Positions 36,357 through 46,198 of a DNA stretch of 64,000 nucleotides are shown here, one piece after another. Position 1 is the first letter of the stretch. Each line of letters opens with the position of its first letter. A model generated the notes under the pieces. It was not told where the DNA came from and ran no database searches. It worked only from the letters and a program-made list of their open reading frames with translations. Origin of the DNA: Bacteroidota bacterium (GTDB lineage: Bacteria > Bacteroidota > Bacteroidia > Chitinophagales > Chitinophagaceae). The DNA lies in assembly GCA_947457075.1 (NCBI GenBank), contig CANGUG010000004.1:88490-152489 (forward strand), written 5' to 3'. The position numbers and the translations under genes are program-made.

Positions 36357-36806
36357 ATGAAAAAAATAATTGTTTTTGCTTTAGTAATTTTAATAGGTTT
36401 AAATGTAACAGCGCAAAAATTAAATCCAGTTAAATGGAATTTTGAGGCAGTGAAGAAATCAGATAAACAATATGATATTGTGTTGACTGCAAATGTGGAT
36501 GCGCCTTGGCATATTTATTCTCAGTTTGTAAAAAAGGGCCCTGTACCCACTAAAATTACCCTAAAGAAAAATTCATTGGTACAAGTAAATGGTAAGACTA
36601 AAGAATTGGGTAAGTTAGAAAAGAGTTTTGATAAGAACTTCGGGGCAGAGATTGCCTATTTTAGCAAAAAAGTTCAATTTGTTCAATCCGTTACTTTAAA
36701 AGTAGCAAGTAAAACAAGATTGACTGGTGAAATAGAATACATGGTATGTAATGATGAAAGATGTTTACCGCCAACGAAAGTGCCTTTTGATATTGCCATA
36801 CAATAG
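36357..36806 (+). CDS. Free-standing DsbD alpha-domain-like protein with CX4C motif
   Basis: A 149-residue exported protein (signal peptide KKIIVFALVILIGLNVTA) equal to the N-terminal immunoglobulin-like domain of DsbD. The conserved segment DAPWHIYSQF lies near residue 50 and a cysteine pair is present at 131 and 136 in MVCNDERCLPP, the position where DsbD-alpha exchanges electrons with periplasmic thiol proteins. The next gene, 39 bp downstream, encodes a full-length DsbD whose own alpha domain has lost these cysteines. I infer that this protein is the soluble electron acceptor of that DsbD. Confidence 0.8.
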   Translation: MKKIIVFALVILIGLNVTAQKLNPVKWNFEAVKKSDKQYDIVLTANVDAPWHIYSQFVKKGPVPTKITLKKNSLVQVNGKTKELGKLEKSFDKNFGAEIAYFSKKVQFVQSVTLKVASKTRLTGEIEYMVCNDERCLPPTKVPFDIAIQ

Positions 36807-36845
36807 CATGCATGTTGAATACAATGTGCGTTTAAAAAATAGATT

Positions 36846-38807
36846 TTGAAAAATATTTTTAGATTTTTTATAGCAGTCTTCGCTTTATTGACTGTGCAGC
36901 ATACTGCTTTCGCACAAATGGATAGTTTAGTGAAGGTTAAAGTGGTGACTACCCCCATAAATGATAGTAGCTATACTGTTAAATATACTATTCAGGTGAA
37001 TAAGGATTGGCATATTTATGGAAATACGCCTGCAGCCGAAGCAGGAGGGGATCCATTGACAGTCGCACCTAAAATAGTGTATGCATTAGAATCGATTAAA
37101 CCTACTTCATCAGCGGTTTATTCAACAACTCCCACCAATCAAAAAGATGAATTATTTCAAAATGCATTTGTTTTTGATGGTTCAATAGAAGTAACAGAAA
37201 CATTTACCATTAGTGGTTTTCAGCCGGATACATTAAGAGGAACCCTTCAATTGGCTATTGCCAAAGGGAATGAATTTTACCAAGAAGAAATTCCTGTGGC
37301 CCTATTTTTAGCGAATGGGAAAAAAGTGGAAGGCAATAAAGTGTTGCTTCCAACTACAGCAACTACTCCACCTGTTGGGGCCTGTGGTGATGCAGCACAT
37401 GATAGTCAACAATCAAGCGCCTGGTCGGTTTTTGTTTTAGGATTTTTAGGAGGGTTAATTGCTTTAATTACCCCCTGTGTATTTCCAATGATACCGGTTA
37501 CGGTTTCTTTTTTCACCAAGCGTTCAAAAACCAGAAAGCAGGGAATAAAAAATGGATTGCTTTATGGCTTGAGTATTTTTTTAATTTATGTTTTAGCAAG
37601 TTTGCCATTTCATGTTATGGGCAATGTTCAGCCCGAAATATTTAATAGTATTTCTACTAGCCCCGTTTTAAATATTATTTTCTTTGTCATTTTTATCTTC
37701 TTTTCTATTTCATTTTTCGGCTTTTTTGAAATTTCGCTTCCAAGTGGAATTGCGAATAAAGCCGATTCGAAAAGTGGACTGGGTAGCTTAGGGGGTATCT
37801 TTTTTATGGCCATTACATTAGCCATTGTTTCCTTTTCATGCACCGGTCCAATACTGGGAACCTTATTAGTGGGCTCCTTACAAGGGGGTGCATGGGCACT
37901 CACTTTTGGAATGGCTGGTTTTGGCGTTGCGTTGGCCTTGCCTTTTACTTTATTTGCCATATTCCCACAATGGTTACAAAGTTTACCTAAATCTGGAGGA
38001 TGGTTAGATACCGTTAAAAAAGTATTGGCCTTTTTAGAATTGGCTTTAGCATTCAAATTTTTATCCAATGCCGATTTAGTACAACATTGGGGGCTATTAA
38101 AACGTGAAGTATTTTTAGCGATATGGGCATTGATTAGTGTAGGACTTGCACTTTATTTAGCGGGCATTTTACGATTACCACATGATACAAAGGGCGCAAA
38201 GGTATCAATAGGTAGAAAATTCGGCGCGCTCGTATCCATTGCTTTTGCTGTGGTATTGATGATGGGTATATTTCCTAAAAATGCAAAATATATTCAATTC
38301 CTAAGTGGATTTCCACCACCAAGTCATTATAGCCTACTAGCTAAGACAAGTGATGATAATACAGGGTTGCATGCCAATGTGGTAAATGATTATGAAAAAG
38401 CATTGACCATGTCTAAGGCGCAAAACAAACCTATTTTAATTGACTTTACAGGATGGGCTTGTGTGAATTGTAGAAAGATGGAAGAAAATGTGTGGACAGA
38501 TCCATCCGTTGCTGACTATATTAAAAACAATTTTATCCTTGTTTCTTTATATGTGGACGATAAAGAAATGCTGCCTGTTGAAAAGCGCTTTAAATACAAA
38601 GGTAAAACGGGTATTGAAAAACAAATAAATAGCGTGGGTGATTTGTGGGCTACATTCCAGGCCGAAAATTTTAATCAGGTAACACAACCTTTGTATGTGG
38701 TGATGAGCCCTAATCAACAATTGCTTTCTCATCCAGTAGGCTATACGCCGGATGCACAAGTGTATTTAAATTGGTTGCAATGTAGTGTTGCAAAAGGCAA
38801 GCCTTAA
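36846..38807 (+). CDS. dsbD: Thiol:disulfide interchange protein DsbD
   Basis: A 653-residue membrane reductant conduit. A signal peptide (to about residue 24) precedes an alpha-like domain, a transmembrane beta domain of eight helices with cysteines in LITPCVFPMIPV and SFSCTGPILG, and a C-terminal thioredoxin domain with WACVNCRKMEENVW. It should carry electrons from cytoplasmic thioredoxin to the periplasm for cytochrome c and disulfide-isomerase systems. The alpha domain here reads QLAIAKGNEFYQEEIPV where the catalytic CX4-5C pair belongs: no cysteines. Start is TTG at 36846, the only start giving a signal peptide. Followed by a terminator. Confidence 0.92.
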   Translation: MKNIFRFFIAVFALLTVQHTAFAQMDSLVKVKVVTTPINDSSYTVKYTIQVNKDWHIYGNTPAAEAGGDPLTVAPKIVYALESIKPTSSAVYSTTPTNQKDELFQNAFVFDGSIEVTETFTISGFQPDTLRGTLQLAIAKGNEFYQEEIPVALFLANGKKVEGNKVLLPTTATTPPVGACGDAAHDSQQSSAWSVFVLGFLGGLIALITPCVFPMIPVTVSFFTKRSKTRKQGIKNGLLYGLSIFLIYVLASLPFHVMGNVQPEIFNSISTSPVLNIIFFVIFIFFSISFFGFFEISLPSGIANKADSKSGLGSLGGIFFMAITLAIVSFSCTGPILGTLLVGSLQGGAWALTFGMAGFGVALALPFTLFAIFPQWLQSLPKSGGWLDTVKKVLAFLELALAFKFLSNADLVQHWGLLKREVFLAIWALISVGLALYLAGILRLPHDTKGAKVSIGRKFGALVSIAFAVVLMMGIFPKNAKYIQFLSGFPPPSHYSLLAKTSDDNTGLHANVVNDYEKALTMSKAQNKPILIDFTGWACVNCRKMEENVWTDPSVADYIKNNFILVSLYVDDKEMLPVEKRFKYKGKTGIEKQINSVGDLWATFQAENFNQVTQPLYVVMSPNQQLLSHPVGYTPDAQVYLNWLQCSVAKGKP

Positions 38808-38825
38808 GCTTAATGATATTGTAAT

Positions 38826-38856
38826 AAAAAAGGCTCCCTTGAAGGAGCCTTTTTTG
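38826..38856. terminator. Terminator after dsbD
   Basis: AAAAAAGGCTCC, loop CTTGAA, GGAGCCTTTTTT: a perfect 12-bp stem with A and T flanks, able to act in both directions; the sigma factor gene on the other strand ends 37 bp further on. Confidence 0.92.
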
Positions 38857-38892
38857 TATCGAAAAAACAATACATCTAAACTAGTAGCATTC

Positions 38893-39474
38893 TTATAAGC
38901 TCATACCTCGCTCGTTCATCATTTTTCTTAAGTTAATTAAGCCATAACGCATTCTACCCAACGCTGTATTAATACTGCAATTGGTCATTTGTGCAATTTC
39001 TTTAAAGCTTAAGTTGGCATAATGTCTTAGCACAATAATTTCTCTTTGCTCCTCAGGCAATAAATCTACTAGCTCCTGAATATTGCGATGCGTTTGACTG
39101 CGGGTCATTTTGTAATCGGCAGGATGATCGGAATGTTTAATCACCTCAAATAAATCCTGGTCGTCGCTCGTTTTAATTGTAGGGGTTCTTTTTACTTTTC
39201 TAAAATGATCTACACAAAAATTGTGTGCAATACGTAAAGCCCATGGTAAAAACTTACCCTCGTCGTTGTATTTATTAAGTTTTAAATTATGGATAATCTT
39301 AATGAAAATATCTTGGATAAGGTCCTCGGCTAAATAACTGTCTTTTACCATAAATAAAATGGCATTGTAAATTCTTTCCTGGTGACGATCAATTAAAGCA
39401 TCAAAAGCACGGGTGTTTCCTTCTTGAAATAACTGAATTAATTCGTTGTCGTTAAGTTGTACGGCTTTGTTCAT
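38893..39474 (-). CDS. ECF-type RNA polymerase sigma factor
   Basis: A 193-residue sigma-70 family protein with region 2 (NAILFMVKDSYLAEDLIQDIFIK, shown in part, at about 35-57, then FLPWALRIAHNFCVDHFRK) and region 4 (LPEEQREIIVLRHYANLSFKEIAQMT followed by a helix-turn-helix NCSINTALGRMRYGL). It lacks regions 1 and 3, so it is an ECF factor. No anti-sigma gene is adjacent, which leaves its control unclear; two perfect inverted repeats lie in the upstream region. Targets cannot be inferred from the window. Divergent from uvrA. Confidence 0.93.
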   Translation of the reverse strand: MNKAVQLNDNELIQLFQEGNTRAFDALIDRHQERIYNAILFMVKDSYLAEDLIQDIFIKIIHNLKLNKYNDEGKFLPWALRIAHNFCVDHFRKVKRTPTIKTSDDQDLFEVIKHSDHPADYKMTRSQTHRNIQELVDLLPEEQREIIVLRHYANLSFKEIAQMTNCSINTALGRMRYGLINLRKMMNERGMSL

Positions 39475-39500
39475 TGTTGTTTTTTATAGGTGTTCGAAAG

Positions 39501-39520
39501 CTAAGTAAGGGTGTACTTAG
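39501..39520. promoter_or_regulatory. Inverted repeat upstream of the sigma factor gene
   Basis: CTAAGTA and TACTTAG, 6-nt spacer, starting 26 bp upstream of the sigma factor ATG. It could be an operator or a 5'-UTR hairpin of the sigma transcript. A second one, CATTTTTC/GAAAAATG, is at 39558-39586. Confidence 0.4.
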
Positions 39521-39683
39521 TTGGGTTAGTAATGGAAAATTACCCACTTATATAATCCATTTTTCATTTGTTGAAAACGAAAAATGAAGCGCGAGGATAT
39601 CCACATTTACAAGGGAAGCCTAATTCAAAAAAGATTATCGCATTTGGCACAACCAATTGGCTAGGAATATGTTATTTTGCTGT

Positions 39684-42482
39684 ATGGCAGTAAGTAAAAA
39701 AGGGAAAGATTCCATTGAGGTAGTAGGGGCAAGGGTACATAATTTAAAAAATGTATCGGTGGACTTTCCGCGTGACCAGTTTATTGTGGTAACGGGGGTT
39801 TCTGGAAGTGGCAAATCCTCTTTAACTATTGATACCTTGTTTGCCGAGGGGCAAAGACGCTATGCGGAGAGTTTGTCCTCTTACGCCCGTCAATTTATGT
39901 CCCGTATGGGCAAGCCCGATGTGGATTATATTAAAGGGCTTTGCCCCGCTATTGCCATAGAGCAAAAAGTAACTACCCGAACTCCTCGTAGTACCGTTGG
40001 CAGCATGACTGAATTGTACGATTACTTTAGGGTGTTTTTTGCACGCATAGGAAAAACCTATTCCCCCATAAGTGGCCAGGAGGTTAAAAAGCATGATGTG
40101 CAGGATGTATTGGCCTATATGCAAAAAGGAAAGGCAGGAGATAAAATGGTATTATTGGTTCCATTTAAACAACAGTCAAAACGAGATATTGCAGAGGAAT
40201 TAAATATTTTGGTGCAAAAAGGATTTACGCGTATTTATTTGCGCGCTGCCAAAAAGGAGTCAACCATTGTAAGAATCGAGGAGGCTTTGGCGCTATCTAA
40301 AACGGAGCTGGCAAAAAAAGTAAAAGCACATGATGTATATGTGTTAATTGATAGAATTATAGTAAAGGACTTTGACGAGGATGATATTCACCGATTAACC
40401 GATTCCATTGGCACTGCATTTTATGAAGGTGAAGGGGTTTTGTGGGTAGAAAAAAACAATGACAGTTTACAAGATTTTAATAATAAGTTTAGTTTGGATG
40501 GGATGGAGTTTGATGAACCCACACCCAATTTATTTTCTTTCAACAATCCTTATGGTGCCTGCCCTACCTGCGAAGGGTATAGTCAGGTATTGGGCATTGA
40601 TGAAAACTTGGTGATTGCCAATCCTTTTTTATCGGTATATGATGGTGGTGTGGCTCCTTGGAAGGGAGAAAAATTAAGTTGGTGGAAGGATCAGTTTGTA
40701 AAAGAAGCAGGCAAAATGGGTTTCCCCATTCATCAGCCCATTAATAAATTAACTAAGGCGCAATATACGCAGTTGTGGAAGGGAACGGGCAAAGCCTTGG
40801 GTATCGATGATTTTTTCAAAGACGTAGAAGCGCATTTATATAAAGTACAATTCCGTGTGCTATTAAGTAGGTATCGCGGTCGCACGAATTGTCCTGATTG
40901 TAATGGATACCGTGTGCGCAAGGAAGCTTTGTATGTAAAAATTGGCGGCAAACATATTGGAGAACTATGTGCAATGCCTACCAGAGAATTGCAACAATGG
41001 TTTAAAGACCTAAAATTATCTACTCAGGATAGCGAAATTGCAAAACGTATATTAGTTGAAATAGAACAGCGCATTCAAACCTTAATGGATGTAGGTTTGG
41101 GATATTTAACCTTAAGCCGTTTAGCCAATAGTTTGAGTGGGGGTGAAAGTCAGCGTATTCAATTAACCAGATGCTTGGGAAGTAACTTAACCAACTCCTT
41201 GTATATATTAGATGAGCCAAGTATTGGCTTGCATTCAAGAGATACAGAGCGCTTAATAAAAGTATTGCAAAATTTAAGAGACTTAGGCAACACCGTTGTA
41301 GTGGTAGAACATGATGAACAAATTATGCGCAAAGCTGATTATATTATTGATATGGGACCACTGGCTGCACACCAAGGGGGAGAAGTAGTGGCAGTAGGTA
41401 ATGCAGCAGAATTAATCAAGGATAAGAAAAGTTTAACCGGAAAATATTTAAAAGGAGAATTGTTTATTCCGATTCCTACAAAAACAAGACCCGCGAAACA
41501 TTTTATAAAATTACAAGGCGCGCATTTACATAATTTACAAAATGTAAATGTGGAGTTTCCTTTACAAAGTTTATGTGTGGTGAGTGGGGTGAGTGGAAGT
41601 GGAAAAACAACACTCGTTAAAAAAGTATTGTATAATGCTTTATTAAAAGCGAAACAACAACCTACCGAAATAGTGGGAGGATATGCTGATATTAAAGGAG
41701 ACTTACATTTAATTGATGCTATTGAAATGGTGGATCAAAACCCCATTGGCAAATCTTCCAGAAGCAATCCTGTAACTTATATTAAAGCCTATGATGCTAT
41801 TAGAGATGTGTATTCTAAACAAGCACTCTCTAAAATACGCGGCTTCTTGCCCAAGCATTTTTCTTTTAATGTGGACGGAGGCCGTTGTGACACTTGTAAA
41901 GGGGAAGGCGAACAATTGGTGGAAATGCAATTTTTAGCGGATGTGCATTTAACCTGCGAGGATTGTGGCGGCAAGCGTTTTAAAGAAACCGTATTAGAAG
42001 TGCATTATAAAGGCAAGAGTATTTATGATGTATTGGAAATGAGCGTGGATGAAGCGATTGAGTTTTTCAGCGAAGAAAAAAATATTGTCCTCGCCATTAG
42101 TCCATTACAGGAAGTGGGATTAGGCTATGTGAAATTAGGACAAAGCAGTAGCACCTTAAGTGGTGGTGAAGCGCAACGTGTAAAACTCGCTAGTTTTTTA
42201 GGCAAAGGGAAAGCCAATCAAAAAATGTTATTCATATTTGACGAACCTACCACCGGCTTGCACTTTCATGATATCCATAAATTATTAAAAGCCTTTAACG
42301 CTTTAATTGACCAAGGACATTCCTTAATTGTGGTAGAACATAATACCGATGTAATTAAAGCCTCCGACTGGGTAATAGACATGGGCCCCGAAGCGGGTGA
42401 TGCTGGTGGAACTGTGGTTTATGCCGGAGTTCCCAGCGGATTAGCCAAATGCAAGGCTTCGCAGACAGGGAAGTACCTTTAA
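39684..42482 (+). CDS. uvrA: Excinuclease ABC subunit A
   Basis: A 932-residue DNA-damage sensor of nucleotide excision repair. It starts with IEVVGARVHNLKNVSVDFP and has two ABC modules: Walker A GVSGSGKSSL and GVSGSGKTTL, signatures LSGGESQRIQL and LSGGEAQRVKL, Walker B ending DEPS and DEPTTGLH. Zinc-binding CPTCEGY and CPDCNGY sit in the first module and CDTCKGEG with CEDCGGKRF in the second. Start ATG 39684 gives the standard N-terminus; upstream TTG 39657 and ATG 39669 are possible. No uvrB or uvrC is nearby. Length and both zinc modules are normal, so this is canonical UvrA rather than the shorter UvrA2. Confidence 0.96.
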   Translation: MAVSKKGKDSIEVVGARVHNLKNVSVDFPRDQFIVVTGVSGSGKSSLTIDTLFAEGQRRYAESLSSYARQFMSRMGKPDVDYIKGLCPAIAIEQKVTTRTPRSTVGSMTELYDYFRVFFARIGKTYSPISGQEVKKHDVQDVLAYMQKGKAGDKMVLLVPFKQQSKRDIAEELNILVQKGFTRIYLRAAKKESTIVRIEEALALSKTELAKKVKAHDVYVLIDRIIVKDFDEDDIHRLTDSIGTAFYEGEGVLWVEKNNDSLQDFNNKFSLDGMEFDEPTPNLFSFNNPYGACPTCEGYSQVLGIDENLVIANPFLSVYDGGVAPWKGEKLSWWKDQFVKEAGKMGFPIHQPINKLTKAQYTQLWKGTGKALGIDDFFKDVEAHLYKVQFRVLLSRYRGRTNCPDCNGYRVRKEALYVKIGGKHIGELCAMPTRELQQWFKDLKLSTQDSEIAKRILVEIEQRIQTLMDVGLGYLTLSRLANSLSGGESQRIQLTRCLGSNLTNSLYILDEPSIGLHSRDTERLIKVLQNLRDLGNTVVVVEHDEQIMRKADYIIDMGPLAAHQGGEVVAVGNAAELIKDKKSLTGKYLKGELFIPIPTKTRPAKHFIKLQGAHLHNLQNVNVEFPLQSLCVVSGVSGSGKTTLVKKVLYNALLKAKQQPTEIVGGYADIKGDLHLIDAIEMVDQNPIGKSSRSNPVTYIKAYDAIRDVYSKQALSKIRGFLPKHFSFNVDGGRCDTCKGEGEQLVEMQFLADVHLTCEDCGGKRFKETVLEVHYKGKSIYDVLEMSVDEAIEFFSEEKNIVLAISPLQEVGLGYVKLGQSSSTLSGGEAQRVKLASFLGKGKANQKMLFIFDEPTTGLHFHDIHKLLKAFNALIDQGHSLIVVEHNTDVIKASDWVIDMGPEAGDAGGTVVYAGVPSGLAKCKASQTGKYL

Positions 42483-42614
42483 TATTTGATTACTTAATTG
42501 GGTGAACCACAATTATAATTGCCGTTCATACTAAGGATTAACAATTTTAACATTTTAAGCCGTGGACTAGCCTACTTTACCTTTATTTTCGCGCTTCAAT
42601 CATAAATTAGTTGA

Positions 42615-45422
42615 ATGCTATTTAAAAATTTCGTTGCAAGAAGGTTCTTTTGTTTTGTTGTACTTAGTTTTATCGCTACATCATCAATTGCTCAAAGCAC
42701 ATTTAGTATCAAAGGTCAAGTATCGGACAGTGTTGAAAAAAAACAATTGCAGTATGCTTCCATTCATATTATTAGCGCTAAAGATTCCATTTTAATGGGA
42801 TCGGCAAGGGCTGATAAAGAGGGGCGTTTTAATTTAACTGCAAAATCGGCAGGAAAATATATTTTAATGATTAGCTATCCTCAATATGCTGATTTAGTGG
42901 ATAGAATTGATTTGACACAAGGACAGGACCTGAATTTGAATAATCTTTACTTAAATACCAAAACACATTTGCTTAAAGAAGTAATTGTGAAAAATACGGT
43001 ATCAGCAATTCGAATCAAAGGAGATACTACTGAGTTTAAAGCGGATAGTTTTCGCGTTTCTCCCAATGCAGACGTTGCGGAGCTATTAAAGAAAATGCCT
43101 GGCATTCAGGTAAACTCTAAAGGGGAGATAACCGCGCAAGGGGAAAAAGTAAATAAAGTATTGGTAGATGGGGAAGAATTTTTTAGCGATGATCCTGCAG
43201 TAGTTACTAAAAATATAAGGGCTGATATTGTAGATAAAATACAAGTGTTTGATAAAAAATCAGATCAAGCTGCATTTACTGGGATTGATGATGGCCAAAA
43301 AACAAAAACAATTAATGTTCAATTAAAAGAAGATAAGAAAAATGGTTATTTCGGGAAAGCTGAATTGGGTAATGACTTTAAACAATATGGCAATGGTAAG
43401 TTAATGGCCAATGCTTTTAAAGGGAAGAAAAAAATGGCAGCCTACTTTACCCAAGACAATACCAAGTTCGATGCGCTTAACTGGGATGAAACAAGAAACT
43501 ATTCGGATGGAGGCAATACCAATATGGAAGTGGGAGATGATGGAGGGGTAAGTATGTATTTTAGTAGCGAAAGTGATTTTGGTGACAATATAGGGCTGCC
43601 TCAACAACAAAGTGCAGGATTGGTTTTTGGCAATAAATGGTTAAAATCTTCTACCAATAATACTGCACAATATCAAAGCCTTATTGCGAATGCTTTAGGG
43701 AATAATTATTCAAAAACAATTCTTCCAGACTCTTCATTTACAAACAATACAACAACGAAGCAGCAATCTGACAAAAAGAAATACAAAATAAATAGTATAA
43801 ATGAATGGGGAACAGATAGTACAGGCTTGTTTAAGTTAACTGTAAAAGCGGCTAATGTTTTGAAAAAAGGGGCTACTAATTATGAAGGTTCCACCTTTGG
43901 GGAGACGGGGCATGTAATTAATACATCAAGCAGAATTAGTTCCTTAAATGAGGATGATAAAACTTTGGCAACCAATTTGAGCTATAGATTGAGATTTGCA
44001 AAAAAAGGAAGAACAATTTCATTGCTTACCGATATGAATTTTAATGATAAGTCACAGGATGGAATGTTGATTGCAGATAATCAGTATTATAATTATACTG
44101 GTCAAATAATTAAGAAAGATTCAGCCGATCAATTAAAGATCAATAAACAAACTACGAGTGCAATAAACTCAAATGTAGTATATACGGAGCCTTTGGGTAA
44201 AAAAACATTCTTGATTTTAAAATATGCTTTTAATGTTGGCAAGAACGATGCCGAGCGCAATAGTTATGACAATACCTCGGGCCCATTGTTCTCCTCTTTG
44301 CCGGTACTTGAAAATAAAATAGATTCATTGAGCAATCACTTTATTTTTAATACAATCAATAATGCAGGATCAATAAACTATCGATTTGTAGACAAGAAAG
44401 TAAATTGGGTAGTGGGTTCTGGATTTGGTACAGCAAGTTATCAATTAGTTGATCTTGCTAGAAATTCAACACGCTCTATTGCTTTTAATAATTTCATCCC
44501 CTCATTTAGTTTAAATTACAATCCTAAACAACAAAGAAGATTTCGCTTAGATTATACGGGAAAAACGATTAATCCAACCTTATTGCAGATCCAACCTATT
44601 ATAGACAATAGTGATCCTTTAAATGTTAATATCGGAAACGCCAATTTGCAACAAGGTTTTACAAATTCAATTAGCATCAATGGTAGCGAGAATAAAGTAT
44701 TGAAGAGTAAGTATATGTTTTTTGACATAAATTATTCAAACACCGAAAATGCCATTAGCAATAGCACCACTGTGGATGCATTAGGAAGGAGGGTGAACCA
44801 ATTTATTAATGTGCAGGGAAATTATAGTTACCGAGCTTATTTATATTATGGAATGGATATTTATAAGGGATTGCAGTTTGGTATAAATATGAATGGGGGG
44901 TTCAATAGGTTTGTAAATAAAGTAAATGGTGTTAGAAATGTTAACGATAATACCAATATAAATTACGGTGTAAATTTTAGCTACTGGGGAGATAAATGGC
45001 TAAACTTTTATTTAAATCTGAATGCGAATGACAATCGAACCTTGTCTAGTATTCGACCAGGAGGGGCCACTAATTATTGGACCTATCAAATAAATGGAAA
45101 TACACAGATTAAGTTTAAAAAAATAAAAACATTTATTGATTTCAATATTGAAGCCAATATGTATCAGAAATCATCGGTATTCCCTGATCAAAGAAATGTA
45201 ATTATTTTAAGTCCCAACATTAGAAAAGTAATTGGTAAATCAGATAGTTGGGAAGTTAAAATGTATGTATTTGACATGTTGAACCAAAATACCAATATTC
45301 AAAGAAACATATCTAGCAATTTTATATCTGAAACAAATAATAACGGAATTAGAAGATATACCATGTTTAGCCTTGTTTACAACTTTAGTAAAAATGGCAA
45401 ACCCTCCAATATGGGCTTTTAA
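42615..45422 (+). CDS. TonB-dependent-receptor-like outer membrane beta-barrel protein
   Basis: A 935-residue outer-membrane protein: signal peptide (about 1-27), a carboxypeptidase-regulatory-like Ig domain (FSIKGQVSDSVEKKQLQYAS onwards to about 110), a plug-like region (ADVAELLKKMPGIQVNSKGE, VLVDGEEFFSDDP), and a large beta-barrel (OMP_b-brl type) ending with an aromatic residue (NMGF). A TonB box is not obvious. Such barrels in Bacteroidota are often paired with a GLPGLI protein, as here, the next gene being 20 bp downstream; the substrate is unknown. Charged Asn/Ser-rich strands through the barrel suggest long external loops. Confidence 0.88.
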   Translation: MLFKNFVARRFFCFVVLSFIATSSIAQSTFSIKGQVSDSVEKKQLQYASIHIISAKDSILMGSARADKEGRFNLTAKSAGKYILMISYPQYADLVDRIDLTQGQDLNLNNLYLNTKTHLLKEVIVKNTVSAIRIKGDTTEFKADSFRVSPNADVAELLKKMPGIQVNSKGEITAQGEKVNKVLVDGEEFFSDDPAVVTKNIRADIVDKIQVFDKKSDQAAFTGIDDGQKTKTINVQLKEDKKNGYFGKAELGNDFKQYGNGKLMANAFKGKKKMAAYFTQDNTKFDALNWDETRNYSDGGNTNMEVGDDGGVSMYFSSESDFGDNIGLPQQQSAGLVFGNKWLKSSTNNTAQYQSLIANALGNNYSKTILPDSSFTNNTTTKQQSDKKKYKINSINEWGTDSTGLFKLTVKAANVLKKGATNYEGSTFGETGHVINTSSRISSLNEDDKTLATNLSYRLRFAKKGRTISLLTDMNFNDKSQDGMLIADNQYYNYTGQIIKKDSADQLKINKQTTSAINSNVVYTEPLGKKTFLILKYAFNVGKNDAERNSYDNTSGPLFSSLPVLENKIDSLSNHFIFNTINNAGSINYRFVDKKVNWVVGSGFGTASYQLVDLARNSTRSIAFNNFIPSFSLNYNPKQQRRFRLDYTGKTINPTLLQIQPIIDNSDPLNVNIGNANLQQGFTNSISINGSENKVLKSKYMFFDINYSNTENAISNSTTVDALGRRVNQFINVQGNYSYRAYLYYGMDIYKGLQFGINMNGGFNRFVNKVNGVRNVNDNTNINYGVNFSYWGDKWLNFYLNLNANDNRTLSSIRPGGATNYWTYQINGNTQIKFKKIKTFIDFNIEANMYQKSSVFPDQRNVIILSPNIRKVIGKSDSWEVKMYVFDMLNQNTNIQRNISSNFISETNNNGIRRYTMFSLVYNFSKNGKPSNMGF

Positions 45423-45442
45423 TTAACCTTTTAAAAATTACA

Positions 45443-46195
45443 ATGAAATACATTTATATTTTAATACTTACTTGCGCAACAATAAGTTCAAATGCGCAAA
45501 CTACATTTATAACCAGCGGCAGAATTACCTACGAACGCAAGTTTGCACAATATACTTTGATGGAATCTATACAATCAGAGGAAGGCATGGATGCGGCATG
45601 GACGGAGGAATTAAAAAAATTCTTCCCTAAAATGGTTGCCGATAATTTTGTCATGGACTTCAATGAAAATCAAACCCATTACAGAATTTTAAAAGAAAAT
45701 CCTGACAATAAATACATGGTATTTGGGTTTAAACCCGAAGAATCGGATTTGATTATTCAAAATTTAGCAGACGAGTCTATATTGATGAAAAAGTCGCTAT
45801 TTGAAAACGAATATTTTGTAAAAGATAGCTTGCCTAAATTCGAATGGAAAATTACCAATGAATTAAGAGATATTGCTGGATTTGAATGCAAAAAGGCAAT
45901 TACTAAAATTTGTGATTCAGTCGTAGTAGTTGCCTTTTACACTGATCAAATTATGGTAAAAGGTGGACCTGAAAGTTTTAATGGCTTACCAGGGATGATA
46001 TTAGGATTAGCCATACCCAGACTTTCAGAAACAATTTATGCTACTAAGCTTGAACTGGTTGCACCTGAAATTCCAGTGCCTAACCCCGGTAAATCAAAGG
46101 TGGTTAAACGCAATCAAATTATGATTGACATGAAAAAGGGACTTGACAATTGGGGTAAGTTTGGTAAAGTCCTGGTCTGGTCAGCTAGTTTATAG
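45443..46195 (+). CDS. GLPGLI family protein
   Basis: A 250-residue exported protein (signal peptide KYIYILILTCATISSNA). The family is named for the motif seen here as FNGLPGMILGLAI around residue 180-192. Members are Bacteroidota envelope proteins encoded beside TonB-type barrels, as in this case, 20 bp after the barrel gene; their function is not established. The pairing and shared orientation suggest that the two act as one outer-membrane unit. No lipobox is evident. Convergent with DUF4293, with 3 bp between stop codons. Confidence 0.88.
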   Translation: MKYIYILILTCATISSNAQTTFITSGRITYERKFAQYTLMESIQSEEGMDAAWTEELKKFFPKMVADNFVMDFNENQTHYRILKENPDNKYMVFGFKPEESDLIIQNLADESILMKKSLFENEYFVKDSLPKFEWKITNELRDIAGFECKKAITKICDSVVVVAFYTDQIMVKGGPESFNGLPGMILGLAIPRLSETIYATKLELVAPEIPVPNPGKSKVVKRNQIMIDMKKGLDNWGKFGKVLVWSASL

Positions 46196-46198
46196 TAA

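Noticed and set aside
36846..36860. Frameshift or missing start in dsbD because no ATG is available.
   Set aside because: A TTG start yields a proper signal peptide directly, and the frame is otherwise intact.
39657..39683. Longer UvrA N-terminus from TTG 39657 or ATG 39669.
   Set aside because: UvrA proteins normally start a few residues before the IEVxGARxHNLKN block, which ATG 39684 provides.
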